Below the pieces are notes generated by a model that saw only the letters and a program-made list of their open reading frames with translations, searched no databases and was not told the DNA's origin. A program made the position numbers and the translations under genes. This document shows, in pieces, positions 7,338 through 14,878 of a stretch of DNA of 24,747 nucleotides. Position 1 is the stretch's first letter; every line of letters begins with the position of its first letter. The DNA comes from Candidatus Sumerlaeota bacterium (lineage in GTDB: Bacteria; Sumerlaeota; Sumerlaeia; MWCT01; JAGHBZ01), in NCBI GenBank assembly GCA_021160705.1, contig JAGHBZ010000216.1, forward strand, positions 1 through 24,747. Direction: 5' to 3'.

Positions 7338-8339
7338 ATGAGACGATGGGAATACGATGAACAAAAACAACTGCCTGACCTCACACAACTCAAACACTTT
7401 GCCAGATTTGTCCCTGTGGTCGTTATCATAGTGATTGTTCTTATAACGGTATTTACCAGCTATTATACCGTGAAGCAGGATGAGTTAGGCGTAGTAACCA
7501 GATTCGGTAAGTTCAATCGAGTCACGGAGCCGGGGTTGCATTTAAAATTTCCGTTCGGGATTGAGCAAGTCCAGAAACCGCGAGTGCGGCACATTTTTAA
7601 AGAGGAGTTTGGGTTCAGGACGGTAAAACCCGGGGTAAGAAGCGTTTACGAAGAGAGGGAATTTTTTGATGAGTCGCTTATGCTGTGCGGAGACCTGAAC
7701 TGTGCACTGGTGGAATGGGTCGTGCAGTATAAAATTAAAGACCCGAAGGATTATCTCTTCAACGTCAGAGACCCCAAAAAGACCATCCGTGACGTCTCAG
7801 AGGCAGCGCTCCGCAATATTGCCGGTGATAGCTCAGTAGACGAGATACTTACTATAAGGCGAATTGAGATTAATAAAGAAGCACAGGAGATGATGCAGAA
7901 GATGTTGGACAGCTACGGGCTTGGTGTGCAGATTGTGACGGTAAAACTCCAGGATGTTAACCCCCCGGAAGAGGTTAAGCCTGCGTTCAACGAGGTGAAC
8001 GAAGCCAAACAGGACCGTGAGCGATTTATCAATGAAGCCTGGCAGGAGTATAACCGTGTAGTGCCAAGAGCGAAAGGCGAAGCCAAGAAGATGATTCAAA
8101 TGGCAAAGGCGTATGCTATAGAGCGAGTCAATATGGCTAAAGGTGAAGCAAAACGATTCTTATCTGTCTGGGAGGAATATAATAAGGCTAAAGACGTTAC
8201 GCGTCGTCGCATCTATCTGGAGACTATGAACGAGATTCTTCCCCGGATAGGGCGTACAATTATTATTGATGAAACGCAGACAGGAGTACTTCCTCTTTTA
8301 CCATTGGAAAAACTCTCTGCACCAGGAGGTAAAAAATGA
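7338..8339 (+). CDS. hflK: HflK, SPFH-family membrane protease modulator subunit
   Basis: A 333-residue SPFH/band-7 protein. HflK pairs with HflC in large membrane cages that surround and modulate the AAA protease FtsH. A cytoplasmic N-terminus is followed by one membrane helix at about residues 27-47 and then the band-7 domain, opening with 'DELGVVTRFGKFNRVTEPGLH' and 'LKFPF'. Next comes the block 'VVQYKIKDPKDYLFNVRDP', and then a charged, probably coiled-coil segment with 'AKGEAKKMIQMAKAYAIERV'. The start has GGAAGAGG about 9 nt upstream and a good promoter. Its stop overlaps the hflC ATG (ATGA). The N-terminal region lacks the Gly-rich extension of enteric HflK. FtsH is not in the window. 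Confidence 0.93.
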   Translation: MRRWEYDEQKQLPDLTQLKHFARFVPVVVIIVIVLITVFTSYYTVKQDELGVVTRFGKFNRVTEPGLHLKFPFGIEQVQKPRVRHIFKEEFGFRTVKPGVRSVYEEREFFDESLMLCGDLNCALVEWVVQYKIKDPKDYLFNVRDPKKTIRDVSEAALRNIAGDSSVDEILTIRRIEINKEAQEMMQKMLDSYGLGVQIVTVKLQDVNPPEEVKPAFNEVNEAKQDRERFINEAWQEYNRVVPRAKGEAKKMIQMAKAYAIERVNMAKGEAKRFLSVWEEYNKAKDVTRRRIYLETMNEILPRIGRTIIIDETQTGVLPLLPLEKLSAPGGKK

Positions 8340-9292
8340 AATCTACTTACATCTCACTACCGCTCATCGCAATAGGAGTAATACTCATTGCAGTGGTGAG
8401 TAGCGCACTGTTTATTGTAACGGAGACACAGCAAGTTGTAATAACTGAATTCGGAAAACCAATAAAGGAAATAAGAGAGCCAGGACTCTATGTCAAGAAA
8501 CCATTTATCCAGAAACTCCATTACTTTGACGACCGCTTGTTAGAGTGGGATGGGTATCCGACACAGATTCCAACCAAAGATAAAAAATATATCTGGGTAG
8601 ATACCTTTGCCCGGTGGCGGATAGTTGAGCCATTAACATTTCTTCAATCCGTATACAACGAGACAGGTGCCCAGGCACGATTGGATGATATTGTTGATTC
8701 TGCTGTGCGAAACCAGATTAGCCGATATATCTTGCTTGAAGCGGTACGAAACAGCAATCGCCCAATGGCTACCGAAATTATTGAAGAAGGCGAGAAGCTG
8801 GGTACCGTTGAAATTGAGAACATTGCGATGGGACGCGATGAAATTACCAAGTTGATATTGAAAGAGGCTCAGGAGCTCGCTGACCAATACGGCATTCAAC
8901 TGGTAGACGTGCGGATAAAAAGGATTAATTATGTGGAGACCGTTCGGAAAAAAGTATACTCGCGTATGATTGCTGAACGCAAACGTATAGCGGAGTTGTA
9001 TAGGTCCGAGGGGCAGGCAACTCGGATGGAAATCCTCGGAAAAAAGGAATGGGAACTCAAAAAGATACACTCTGAAGCGTTCAAGGAAGCCGAACAAATC
9101 CGGGGTGTTGCAGACGCTGAGGCGGTCCGCATCTACGCGGAAGCATACAATAAAGACCCGGAATTCTACTCATTCCTCAAGACAATGGAGACGTACAAAG
9201 CCACGTTGGGCGAGAAAAGCTGGTTGATTCTCACGACAAAAGGTGATTTCTTCAGGTATCTACCTAATTTCATTCCTGAACAAGAGGAATAA
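8336..9292 (+). CDS. hflC: HflC, SPFH-family membrane protease modulator subunit
   Basis: This 318-residue partner of HflK begins with a membrane helix at about residues 8-28, followed by the band-7 domain: 'ETQQVVITEFGKPIKEIREPGLY' and 'KKPFIQKLHYFDDRLLEWDG', a phrase characteristic of HflC. 'QLVDVRIKRINY' leads into the coiled-coil segment 'RMIAERKRIAELYRSEGQA'. It ends with the typical 'FFRYLPNF' tail. An AGGAGG site (8324-8329) lies 6 nt before the ATG, the strongest ribosome site in the window, and the 4-nt overlap with hflK supports equal, coupled synthesis of the two subunits. The following 290 bp up to 9583 show no gene or clear terminator. Confidence 0.94.
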   Translation: MKSTYISLPLIAIGVILIAVVSSALFIVTETQQVVITEFGKPIKEIREPGLYVKKPFIQKLHYFDDRLLEWDGYPTQIPTKDKKYIWVDTFARWRIVEPLTFLQSVYNETGAQARLDDIVDSAVRNQISRYILLEAVRNSNRPMATEIIEEGEKLGTVEIENIAMGRDEITKLILKEAQELADQYGIQLVDVRIKRINYVETVRKKVYSRMIAERKRIAELYRSEGQATRMEILGKKEWELKKIHSEAFKEAEQIRGVADAEAVRIYAEAYNKDPEFYSFLKTMETYKATLGEKSWLILTTKGDFFRYLPNFIPEQEE

Positions 9293-9583
9293 TAATAGGC
9301 AGAATTTTTTCATCACAAAGGTTGCTCCTACGAAGCTGCTGGTTTTCTTACTGGCATTAATCCCGGTACGCACACACTGAGCTAGCTACAGGACATTTCT
9401 CCGAAACCCTGTCAAAGAAATTAACGGTGAGAATCTTCGTTTGTTAAATTTCAGATAGAAAAACATAGTAAGTTTAGAAAGAAAAATGCAGGCAGCAAAA
9501 GAATCTGTTCAAATAAATCCTCATACTCAGAGATGAAGGTTGCCTAACATTGTCCCCTTAGCCGCAATCGCAGATTAAATATA

Positions 9584-11452
9584 TTATGAGACAACGCCCT
9601 TTTTAGGGTAGGCAGAATCTTTGTGGAACTCCAGAAATTCGCAGGTAATCTTGAGTTTTCTCAGGTCAATATCAGGCGTCTCGACAGGCACGAACACAAA
9701 TGAGTCATCCTGTTTTTGAGCCTCAAGCCGTATATTCTTGAGCCAGATTGGGCATTGTGTGACGGCGTAACAGTTGAAGAATTCGTAGCACGCATCGCCT
9801 ACGCGAAAGTCCAGCTCACCGAGTTGTTGTTTCAGAGACTTCTTTGTATATTTTCCATCGTAGAGGCGTGCGAGTTCTGTTTGTGGGTAGTAATGAGAGA
9901 GGATTTGCTCATATTTTTTACCCCGATACGCCATCATAGCGGCACCAATCTGACACATCCCAACACCGTGACCCCAGCCAGCTCCATATAATGTAATAGT
10001 AGAGACTTTCCCATTTTTGTCGCGCTCAATATCCCACACAAAACAGGAGCTGTAAAGAAATGTCGGTGATAGTGCACGGCGAATCTCAAACTCTTTGCCG
10101 ATGATGACTTCACCTTCGGTGCCTTTGACCAGCAAATATTCTATTCTACCAGAAGGACTACGACTGAGCGCTTCAAAATCCAGGAATTCACCAATATTGT
10201 ATTCTGGAAACCGCTTCAGCAGGCTCTCAAGTTCTTTTCGCTTATAAGTCACCTTCCAGCGAAAATACTGAGCCGAATATTTCAGATACGAGGGGACGCG
10301 CCCTTTAGTGGTGTTGCAATAGACATCCGGCGAGGACTCAATAAATTTTCTTGCAAGTAGTTCAGTGTCGGCTGGATAGAGCGAGACATCTGGCGAGCTC
10401 TGGTCGCCATCAAATCGGCTTACCAGGTATTCCACAGGCTCACCGTGCCAGACACGTTCAAAGTCAGCAGTAAGTCCCCCACACATCTTGCTATAGCGTG
10501 TGTCGCAGATTTCGTTATGATAAATCAAGACTTCGCCAAGAGTCAGCAACACGCCTTTGCGGGAATGCTCTGTTTCCCGGGAAGAGCCCCGGTAACATTG
10601 ACAATGGTCATCAGCACAAAGGTCAAAATCCTCACAGTAATGATGTTTGCCCATAGTAGCAAGGACAGTATTTCGTGCGGTAATGGTCTGGGCTTTAAGG
10701 AATTCATCAGGGCACGCTGCCATCATCTCTGAAGAATTCACGCTTATTAGATAGACCTCTAATGGCAAAATGTTTACCGCAGTAAGTTTACCCTGATTAT
10801 CAATAATTGTTCGGAGTGTGCCTCGCAATTTCTGGCGTTCTTTATGTCGCCAGTGATACGCCACACCCACGATTACGTCATTCAGCACCACACGAGAACT
10901 CGATGGTTCCACCGGGACCACGTCAAAGCTGTTATCAAAGATAATGGAGAGACCTGTCTTCTCAGCGCTCAGTTTAATCTTACCGCTCGGAGGGTATTTT
11001 CGTTCAGCAAGGATATCATAGCGTGTAGCATCAGGGAGTTTATCCCGGAGCTCACGTGCCTCCTGCTCGGTGGGAAAAGGAGATGTACATATCCAGTAGT
11101 TTCGTGCATTAAATCTACGTCCAGTAGAGGTAAGTACGTCATGTCCGAGCTCCAGTATTTCGGTCTTCGCAAGGGAGAGTGAGCGTTCGACCATCTCAGC
11201 TCTGGCATAGGCACTATCCCTGTCACGCACCTTTGCCAGGACAACTCGCCACTGTAGACCAGCAGGCTGACTTTCAACAACTGTTGCCCGTAATAGCCCC
11301 GTCTCTTCACTCAACAACTCTCTTTTCTTTCCTTTTTTATCAAGGAGGTGATATTTCCCTATAAGTGAGAAAGTTATCTCCTGCTGATGTTCTAACATTC
11401 CGATTCGAATCAGTGGACCAAATGGGTTCTCGTATTTAATCTCGTTCGCCAT
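9584..11452 (-). CDS. SpoIID/LytB-domain protein with SPOR-like region
   Basis: A 622-residue protein. SpoIID/LytB domains are lytic transglycosylases acting on denuded glycan strands or amidase enhancers. Residues about 65-155 resemble a SPOR-like peptidoglycan-binding unit. The SpoIID core starts around 185; 'LPLEVYLISVNSSEM' carries the likely catalytic E242, 'KAQTITARNTVLA' follows, and C273, C279, H283 and C284 in 'CEDFDLCADDHCQ' are candidate metal ligands. The C-terminal signature 'GAGWGHGVGMCQIGA' lies at about 490-504. This layout recalls the long SpoIID proteins of Bacteroidetes-like genomes. About 80 further residues beyond the signature are unassigned. No signal peptide is visible even though the substrate should be periplasmic. 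ATG 11452 has AGGAGAGA about 9 nt upstream. It appears to be a single gene. Confidence 0.88.
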   Translation of the reverse strand: MANEIKYENPFGPLIRIGMLEHQQEITFSLIGKYHLLDKKGKKRELLSEETGLLRATVVESQPAGLQWRVVLAKVRDRDSAYARAEMVERSLSLAKTEILELGHDVLTSTGRRFNARNYWICTSPFPTEQEARELRDKLPDATRYDILAERKYPPSGKIKLSAEKTGLSIIFDNSFDVVPVEPSSSRVVLNDVIVGVAYHWRHKERQKLRGTLRTIIDNQGKLTAVNILPLEVYLISVNSSEMMAACPDEFLKAQTITARNTVLATMGKHHYCEDFDLCADDHCQCYRGSSRETEHSRKGVLLTLGEVLIYHNEICDTRYSKMCGGLTADFERVWHGEPVEYLVSRFDGDQSSPDVSLYPADTELLARKFIESSPDVYCNTTKGRVPSYLKYSAQYFRWKVTYKRKELESLLKRFPEYNIGEFLDFEALSRSPSGRIEYLLVKGTEGEVIIGKEFEIRRALSPTFLYSSCFVWDIERDKNGKVSTITLYGAGWGHGVGMCQIGAAMMAYRGKKYEQILSHYYPQTELARLYDGKYTKKSLKQQLGELDFRVGDACYEFFNCYAVTQCPIWLKNIRLEAQKQDDSFVFVPVETPDIDLRKLKITCEFLEFHKDSAYPKKGVVS

Positions 11453-11686
11453 ATTACGGTCTCTCCTAAAAAAAATAGAAGTATCGTAGCATTATCCTAC
11501 AAGCTGAAAATTTTGTTATGAGGGACTAGCTAAATTGAATAAATAAAAGATTAAAACATAATACTCATTTGTGAAAAAATGGCAAGAAAAAACGACACTG
11601 AGAGAAAAAGAAATAAACACAAACCACGTTATTAAGATTCAAATTGCTTTGATTTTCTGCTTTTTCAAGGAGCTATATTAGAGTGT

Positions 11687-13063
11687 TTAATTATGAAGAC
11701 TGCGTAATGGAGCCGGTATACGTCCACCATATTTAACGAACTGCCCGGAGTTACCCGGTCGATGAACCGGGCTGATGAAACATTCACCAAAAAGTCCGCC
11801 GAAAACCGCTTTATCGCCGGCTTTTTTTCCGGGTACCGGGATGATACGACAGGCAGTAGTCTTGTCGTTCACCACTCCGATAGACATTTCATCAAGGATA
11901 AGTGCAGCTAGAGTATCCACATCAATGTCACCAGGTATAGCAATCATATCCAGTCCCACAGAGGAGACGCTGGTCATAGCCTCCAGTTTTTCGAGTTGTA
12001 GGTCGCCCCGACCAACAGCCAGACTGAGTGCTGCGTCTTCAGAGACAGGGATGAACGCCCCGGAAAGACCACCTACCGAAGAAGACGCAAATAGCCCACC
12101 TTTTTTCACCGCATCGTTGAGTAGAGCAATTGCAGCCGTTGACCCCGGTGCACCAATAGATTTAATCCCCAATATCTGAAGGATTTCGCCAACACTATCG
12201 CCCACGTAAGGAGTGGGTGCCAGGGAAAGGTCAACTATGCCAAATTCTACACCAAGTGCCTCAGCAACCTCTCTGCCAATGAGTTCCCCGACGCGAGTTA
12301 CACGGAAAGCCGTACGTTTAATCTCTTCGGCAATCTCTATAAAGTCAAGCTTTTGATGACGCAATTTCACCTCCAGTGCACGTTTTATTACGCCCGGTCC
12401 TGATACTCCAATATTAACCACACACTCCGGCTCACCACTACCCAGATATGCACCAGCCATAAAAGGGTTATCCTGAGGAATATTGGCAAAGACAACCAGT
12501 TTTGCCGCACCGAATCCATCGTGCTCAGCGGTGCGTTGAGCGGTTTTAATAATAATTTCAGCCATACGCCTGACCGCATCTACATTAATGCCAGCGGAGG
12601 TTGACGCCACATTCACTGATGCACACACTCGCTCGGTGGACGAAAGCACAAGTGGGATTGAATTGATTAGGCTCTGTTCACCTGGAGTCCATCCTTTCTC
12701 CACCAGTGCACTAAACCCACCCACAAAGTCAATGTTTATCTCGCGTGCAGCCCTGTCAATTGTCTTTGCCAGTGCAAGGGCTGTTGTCTCGTTATGCTGC
12801 TCAAGCAACTGACTTAACGGTGATAATGCTATACGCTTATTAACAATAGGGATACCATATCGGCGAGATATTTCGTTGCATACTGGAATCAGTGATTTTG
12901 CTTTGTTGACAATTTTTTTAAATACACGCTCCTGCATCTTGTTGGAATCAGCCCGGGCAGCATCCAGTACATTTATACCAAGGGTCACGGTTCGCACATC
13001 AAGGTTCTCTTTATGAATCATCTCTACGGTACGTAGAATTTCTTCAGTGGTAAATACACCCAT
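11687..13063 (-). CDS. UPF0210 (DUF711/PFL-like) family protein
   Basis: A 458-residue cytoplasmic protein that matches the conserved UPF0210 family in length and in motifs: 'DVRTVTLGINVLD' near the N-terminus, 'RYGIPIVNKRIALSP' around residue 66, 'FVGGFSALVEKG', 'PGVIKRALE', 'DLSLAPTPYVGDSVGEIL', and the C-terminal 'GKKAGDKAVFGGLFG'. The family has a glycyl-radical-enzyme-like (PFL) fold in solved structures but no firmly assigned reaction. It begins 12 nt after the stop of an ACT-domain gene, a pairing also seen in Firmicutes such as streptococci. That suggests the ACT protein senses an amino acid or partners with this protein. A GAGG site lies about 8 nt before the ATG. No break or missing block is seen. 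Confidence 0.9.
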   Translation of the reverse strand: MGVFTTEEILRTVEMIHKENLDVRTVTLGINVLDAARADSNKMQERVFKKIVNKAKSLIPVCNEISRRYGIPIVNKRIALSPLSQLLEQHNETTALALAKTIDRAAREINIDFVGGFSALVEKGWTPGEQSLINSIPLVLSSTERVCASVNVASTSAGINVDAVRRMAEIIIKTAQRTAEHDGFGAAKLVVFANIPQDNPFMAGAYLGSGEPECVVNIGVSGPGVIKRALEVKLRHQKLDFIEIAEEIKRTAFRVTRVGELIGREVAEALGVEFGIVDLSLAPTPYVGDSVGEILQILGIKSIGAPGSTAAIALLNDAVKKGGLFASSSVGGLSGAFIPVSEDAALSLAVGRGDLQLEKLEAMTSVSSVGLDMIAIPGDIDVDTLAALILDEMSIGVVNDKTTACRIIPVPGKKAGDKAVFGGLFGECFISPVHRPGNSGQFVKYGGRIPAPLRSLHN

Positions 13064-13075
13064 ACCCAGTGCCTC

Positions 13076-13636
13076 TTAAATTCTATTAGTTGCTTTAAAA
13101 ATATCAATATGCTGAAGATTTATAGAAATATTCTTGCTCACACCAATAGCAGAGAGCTCGTCCTGAAGACATCTGACATTAATATCAGATGGAACAACTA
13201 TCTGTGCAACAAGAATAAATTTATCAGCCTCCAGATACGTGGCGATGTCAAGGATATTAATTCCTTTTGTTGCCAGGCTTTGACTGATTTGATGAATAAT
13301 CCCTTTTCTGTCAGTACCTGTTGCAGTCAGCATATATTGGGTGGACTCAGCTGAGGAGAACCGTGATGATGTACTGGATGGTTGATATGGGCGACTCATC
13401 ACACTAAATTCTCCAGACGAGCCGGCATTCTCAACGCACTCTCTGAGTTGCTCTGCCGAGACCTTCTCGGGAAAATCAGCTATCAGGATAATTGTAAAAT
13501 AGTCGTTCAGTACTGTCTGGCTCAATGCCACAATATTGCCGTCCAGCTTCAATACAGCCTGCGAGACTGCCGATACAATACCCGGTCGGTCTTCAGCCAT
13601 TATTGATAAAACATATCTATTTGTTGCCTCATTCAT
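13076..13636 (-). CDS. Double ACT-domain regulatory protein (GcvR-like)
   Basis: From ATG 13636 the product is 186 residues; an in-frame TTG at 13642 would add two, and no strong ribosome site chooses between them. It holds two ACT domains: residues about 8-85 ('LSIMAEDRPGIVSAVSQAVLKLDGN') and about 98-178 ('TATGTDRKGIIHQISQSLATKGINI'). ACT domains bind small ligands, usually amino acids, and mediate allosteric control. The tandem layout is like GcvR of gamma-proteobacteria, whereas the usual partner of UPF0210 proteins is a single-ACT protein of about 90 residues (UPF0237). It is first in a two-gene minus-strand unit with UPF0210, 12 nt apart. The ligand is unknown. Confidence 0.85.
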   Translation of the reverse strand: MNEATNRYVLSIMAEDRPGIVSAVSQAVLKLDGNIVALSQTVLNDYFTIILIADFPEKVSAEQLRECVENAGSSGEFSVMSRPYQPSSTSSRFSSAESTQYMLTATGTDRKGIIHQISQSLATKGINILDIATYLEADKFILVAQIVVPSDINVRCLQDELSAIGVSKNISINLQHIDIFKATNRI

Positions 13637-13666
13637 TTCCAATAATTACAATAATAATGATGAGCT

Positions 13667-13695
13667 ATTCTCTGTCGGACGGTATGGATTTGCAA
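13667..13695 (-). promoter_or_regulatory. Candidate promoter for the ACT-UPF0210 unit
   Basis: On the minus strand TTGCAA (13695-13690), 17 bp and GAGAAT (13672-13667) lie about 30 bp before the ACT start. The match is moderate. Confidence 0.28.
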
Positions 13696-13711
13696 GAAAA
13701 ACATCTATTAC

Positions 13712-13770
13712 TTGACTTGGGTGCGTGGATTTGGATATATCTTGTCAACTTATTTCTTTACGTGTAATGA
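13712..13770 (+). promoter_or_regulatory. Two overlapping candidate promoters for the epimerase gene
   Basis: TTGACT (13712-13717) with a 17-bp spacer leads to ATATAT (13735-13740). TTGTCA (13742-13747) with a 17-bp spacer leads to TAATGA (13765-13770). Both point towards the gene at 13864. Neither is perfect. Confidence 0.35.
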
Positions 13771-13863
13771 TAAACAGGGCGGAGTGAGGGAAAATCCTGC
13801 AAATCTTTATTAGGATTCTTCTACCAGAGGAAAAGGATTAAACGAATAGAAAGGAGAACAAAC

Positions 13864-14817
13864 GTGGCAAATTTTCTGGTTACCGGGGCAGCAGGGTTTA
13901 TCGGTTCTAATCTTGTTAGATATTTATTAGCACAGGGTCATAATGTCAGGGGACTTGATAATTTTATTACTGGCAAACGAGAAAACCTCGCTGACATTAT
14001 GGACAAAATAGAATTCATTGAAGGCGATATCAGGGACATAGAAACGCTGTCAAAAGCAATGCAAGATATTGATTATGTATTACATCAGGCTGCGTTGCCT
14101 TCAGTGCCACGTTCATTAAAGAACCCAGCCCTGACCAATGAGATAAATGTCGGTGGCACAGTGAACGTGCTTGAGGTAGCACGCAAAAATAAAGTCCGAC
14201 GCGTGGTCTACGCTGGTTCTTCTTCTGCGTATGGCAACCAGCCTACACAAAAGAAAGTTGAAACTCAGTTTCCTATGCCGTTGAGTCCCTATGCCAGCTC
14301 CAAACTCGCAGGTGAATACTATTGCCAGGCTTACTATCATTCTTTCGGGCTCGAGACCGTATGTCTGCGCTATTTCAATATTTTTGGACCCCGTCAGGAC
14401 CCATTAAGCCAGTACGCTGCGGTCATACCATTATTCATAACAGCAGTCATTGAAGGCAGGTCACCGGTAATCTATGGTGATGGGTATCAGAGTCGCGATT
14501 TTACTTTTGTGCGGAATGCCTGCTCTGCTAATCTTCTCGCAGCACTGTCGCCAAAAGTCGGGAAAGGCGAGGTTATCAACGTTGCCTGCGGTTCCTCTTA
14601 TAACCTGCACCAACTCCTTGACCTGATAAAAGAATATACCGGCAACAAAGACATCGAGCCACGCTATGACCCACCCCGACCCGGTGATGTGAAGCATTCG
14701 CTGGCTGACATCACAAAGGCAGAGGAACTCCTGGGCTATAAGGTATTGGTTGATTTTAAGGAGGGCTTGCAACGTACCATCAACTGGTACTATGAACAAC
14801 TGAGAGCTAAACAGTGA
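13864..14817 (+). CDS. NAD-dependent nucleotide-sugar epimerase (UDP-GlcNAc/UDP-glucose 4-epimerase type)
   Basis: A 317-residue extended short-chain dehydrogenase. The Rossmann motif 'GAAGFIGS' (G8, G11, G14) is followed by 'GDIRDIETL' and 'HQAALPSVPRS'. The catalytic triad is visible as S121 in 'SSSAYG' and Y143/K147 in 'YASSK'. 'RYFNIFGPRQDP' and 'GDGYQSRDFTFV' are typical of the WbpP-like UDP-N-acetylglucosamine 4-epimerase branch. It acts in the cytoplasm on nucleotide sugars, supplying precursors for surface glycans. It could equally use UDP-glucose or another hexose; sequence does not decide. The start is GTG at 13864 with AAGGAG about 8 nt upstream. It lies 61 bp before the GH116 gene in the same direction, which may be co-transcribed. 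Confidence 0.9.
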   Translation: MANFLVTGAAGFIGSNLVRYLLAQGHNVRGLDNFITGKRENLADIMDKIEFIEGDIRDIETLSKAMQDIDYVLHQAALPSVPRSLKNPALTNEINVGGTVNVLEVARKNKVRRVVYAGSSSAYGNQPTQKKVETQFPMPLSPYASSKLAGEYYCQAYYHSFGLETVCLRYFNIFGPRQDPLSQYAAVIPLFITAVIEGRSPVIYGDGYQSRDFTFVRNACSANLLAALSPKVGKGEVINVACGSSYNLHQLLDLIKEYTGNKDIEPRYDPPRPGDVKHSLADITKAEELLGYKVLVDFKEGLQRTINWYYEQLRAKQ

Positions 14818-14878
14818 TTCTGAGTGGTTGAGCACCTCATTTTTCCGGAGATTATGTCTCCATATACTCACCGAGAAA

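Noticed and set aside
8633..9097. 154-codon open frame on the minus strand inside hflC
   Set aside because: Antisense shadow of a well-supported coding region with no recognisable protein motif.
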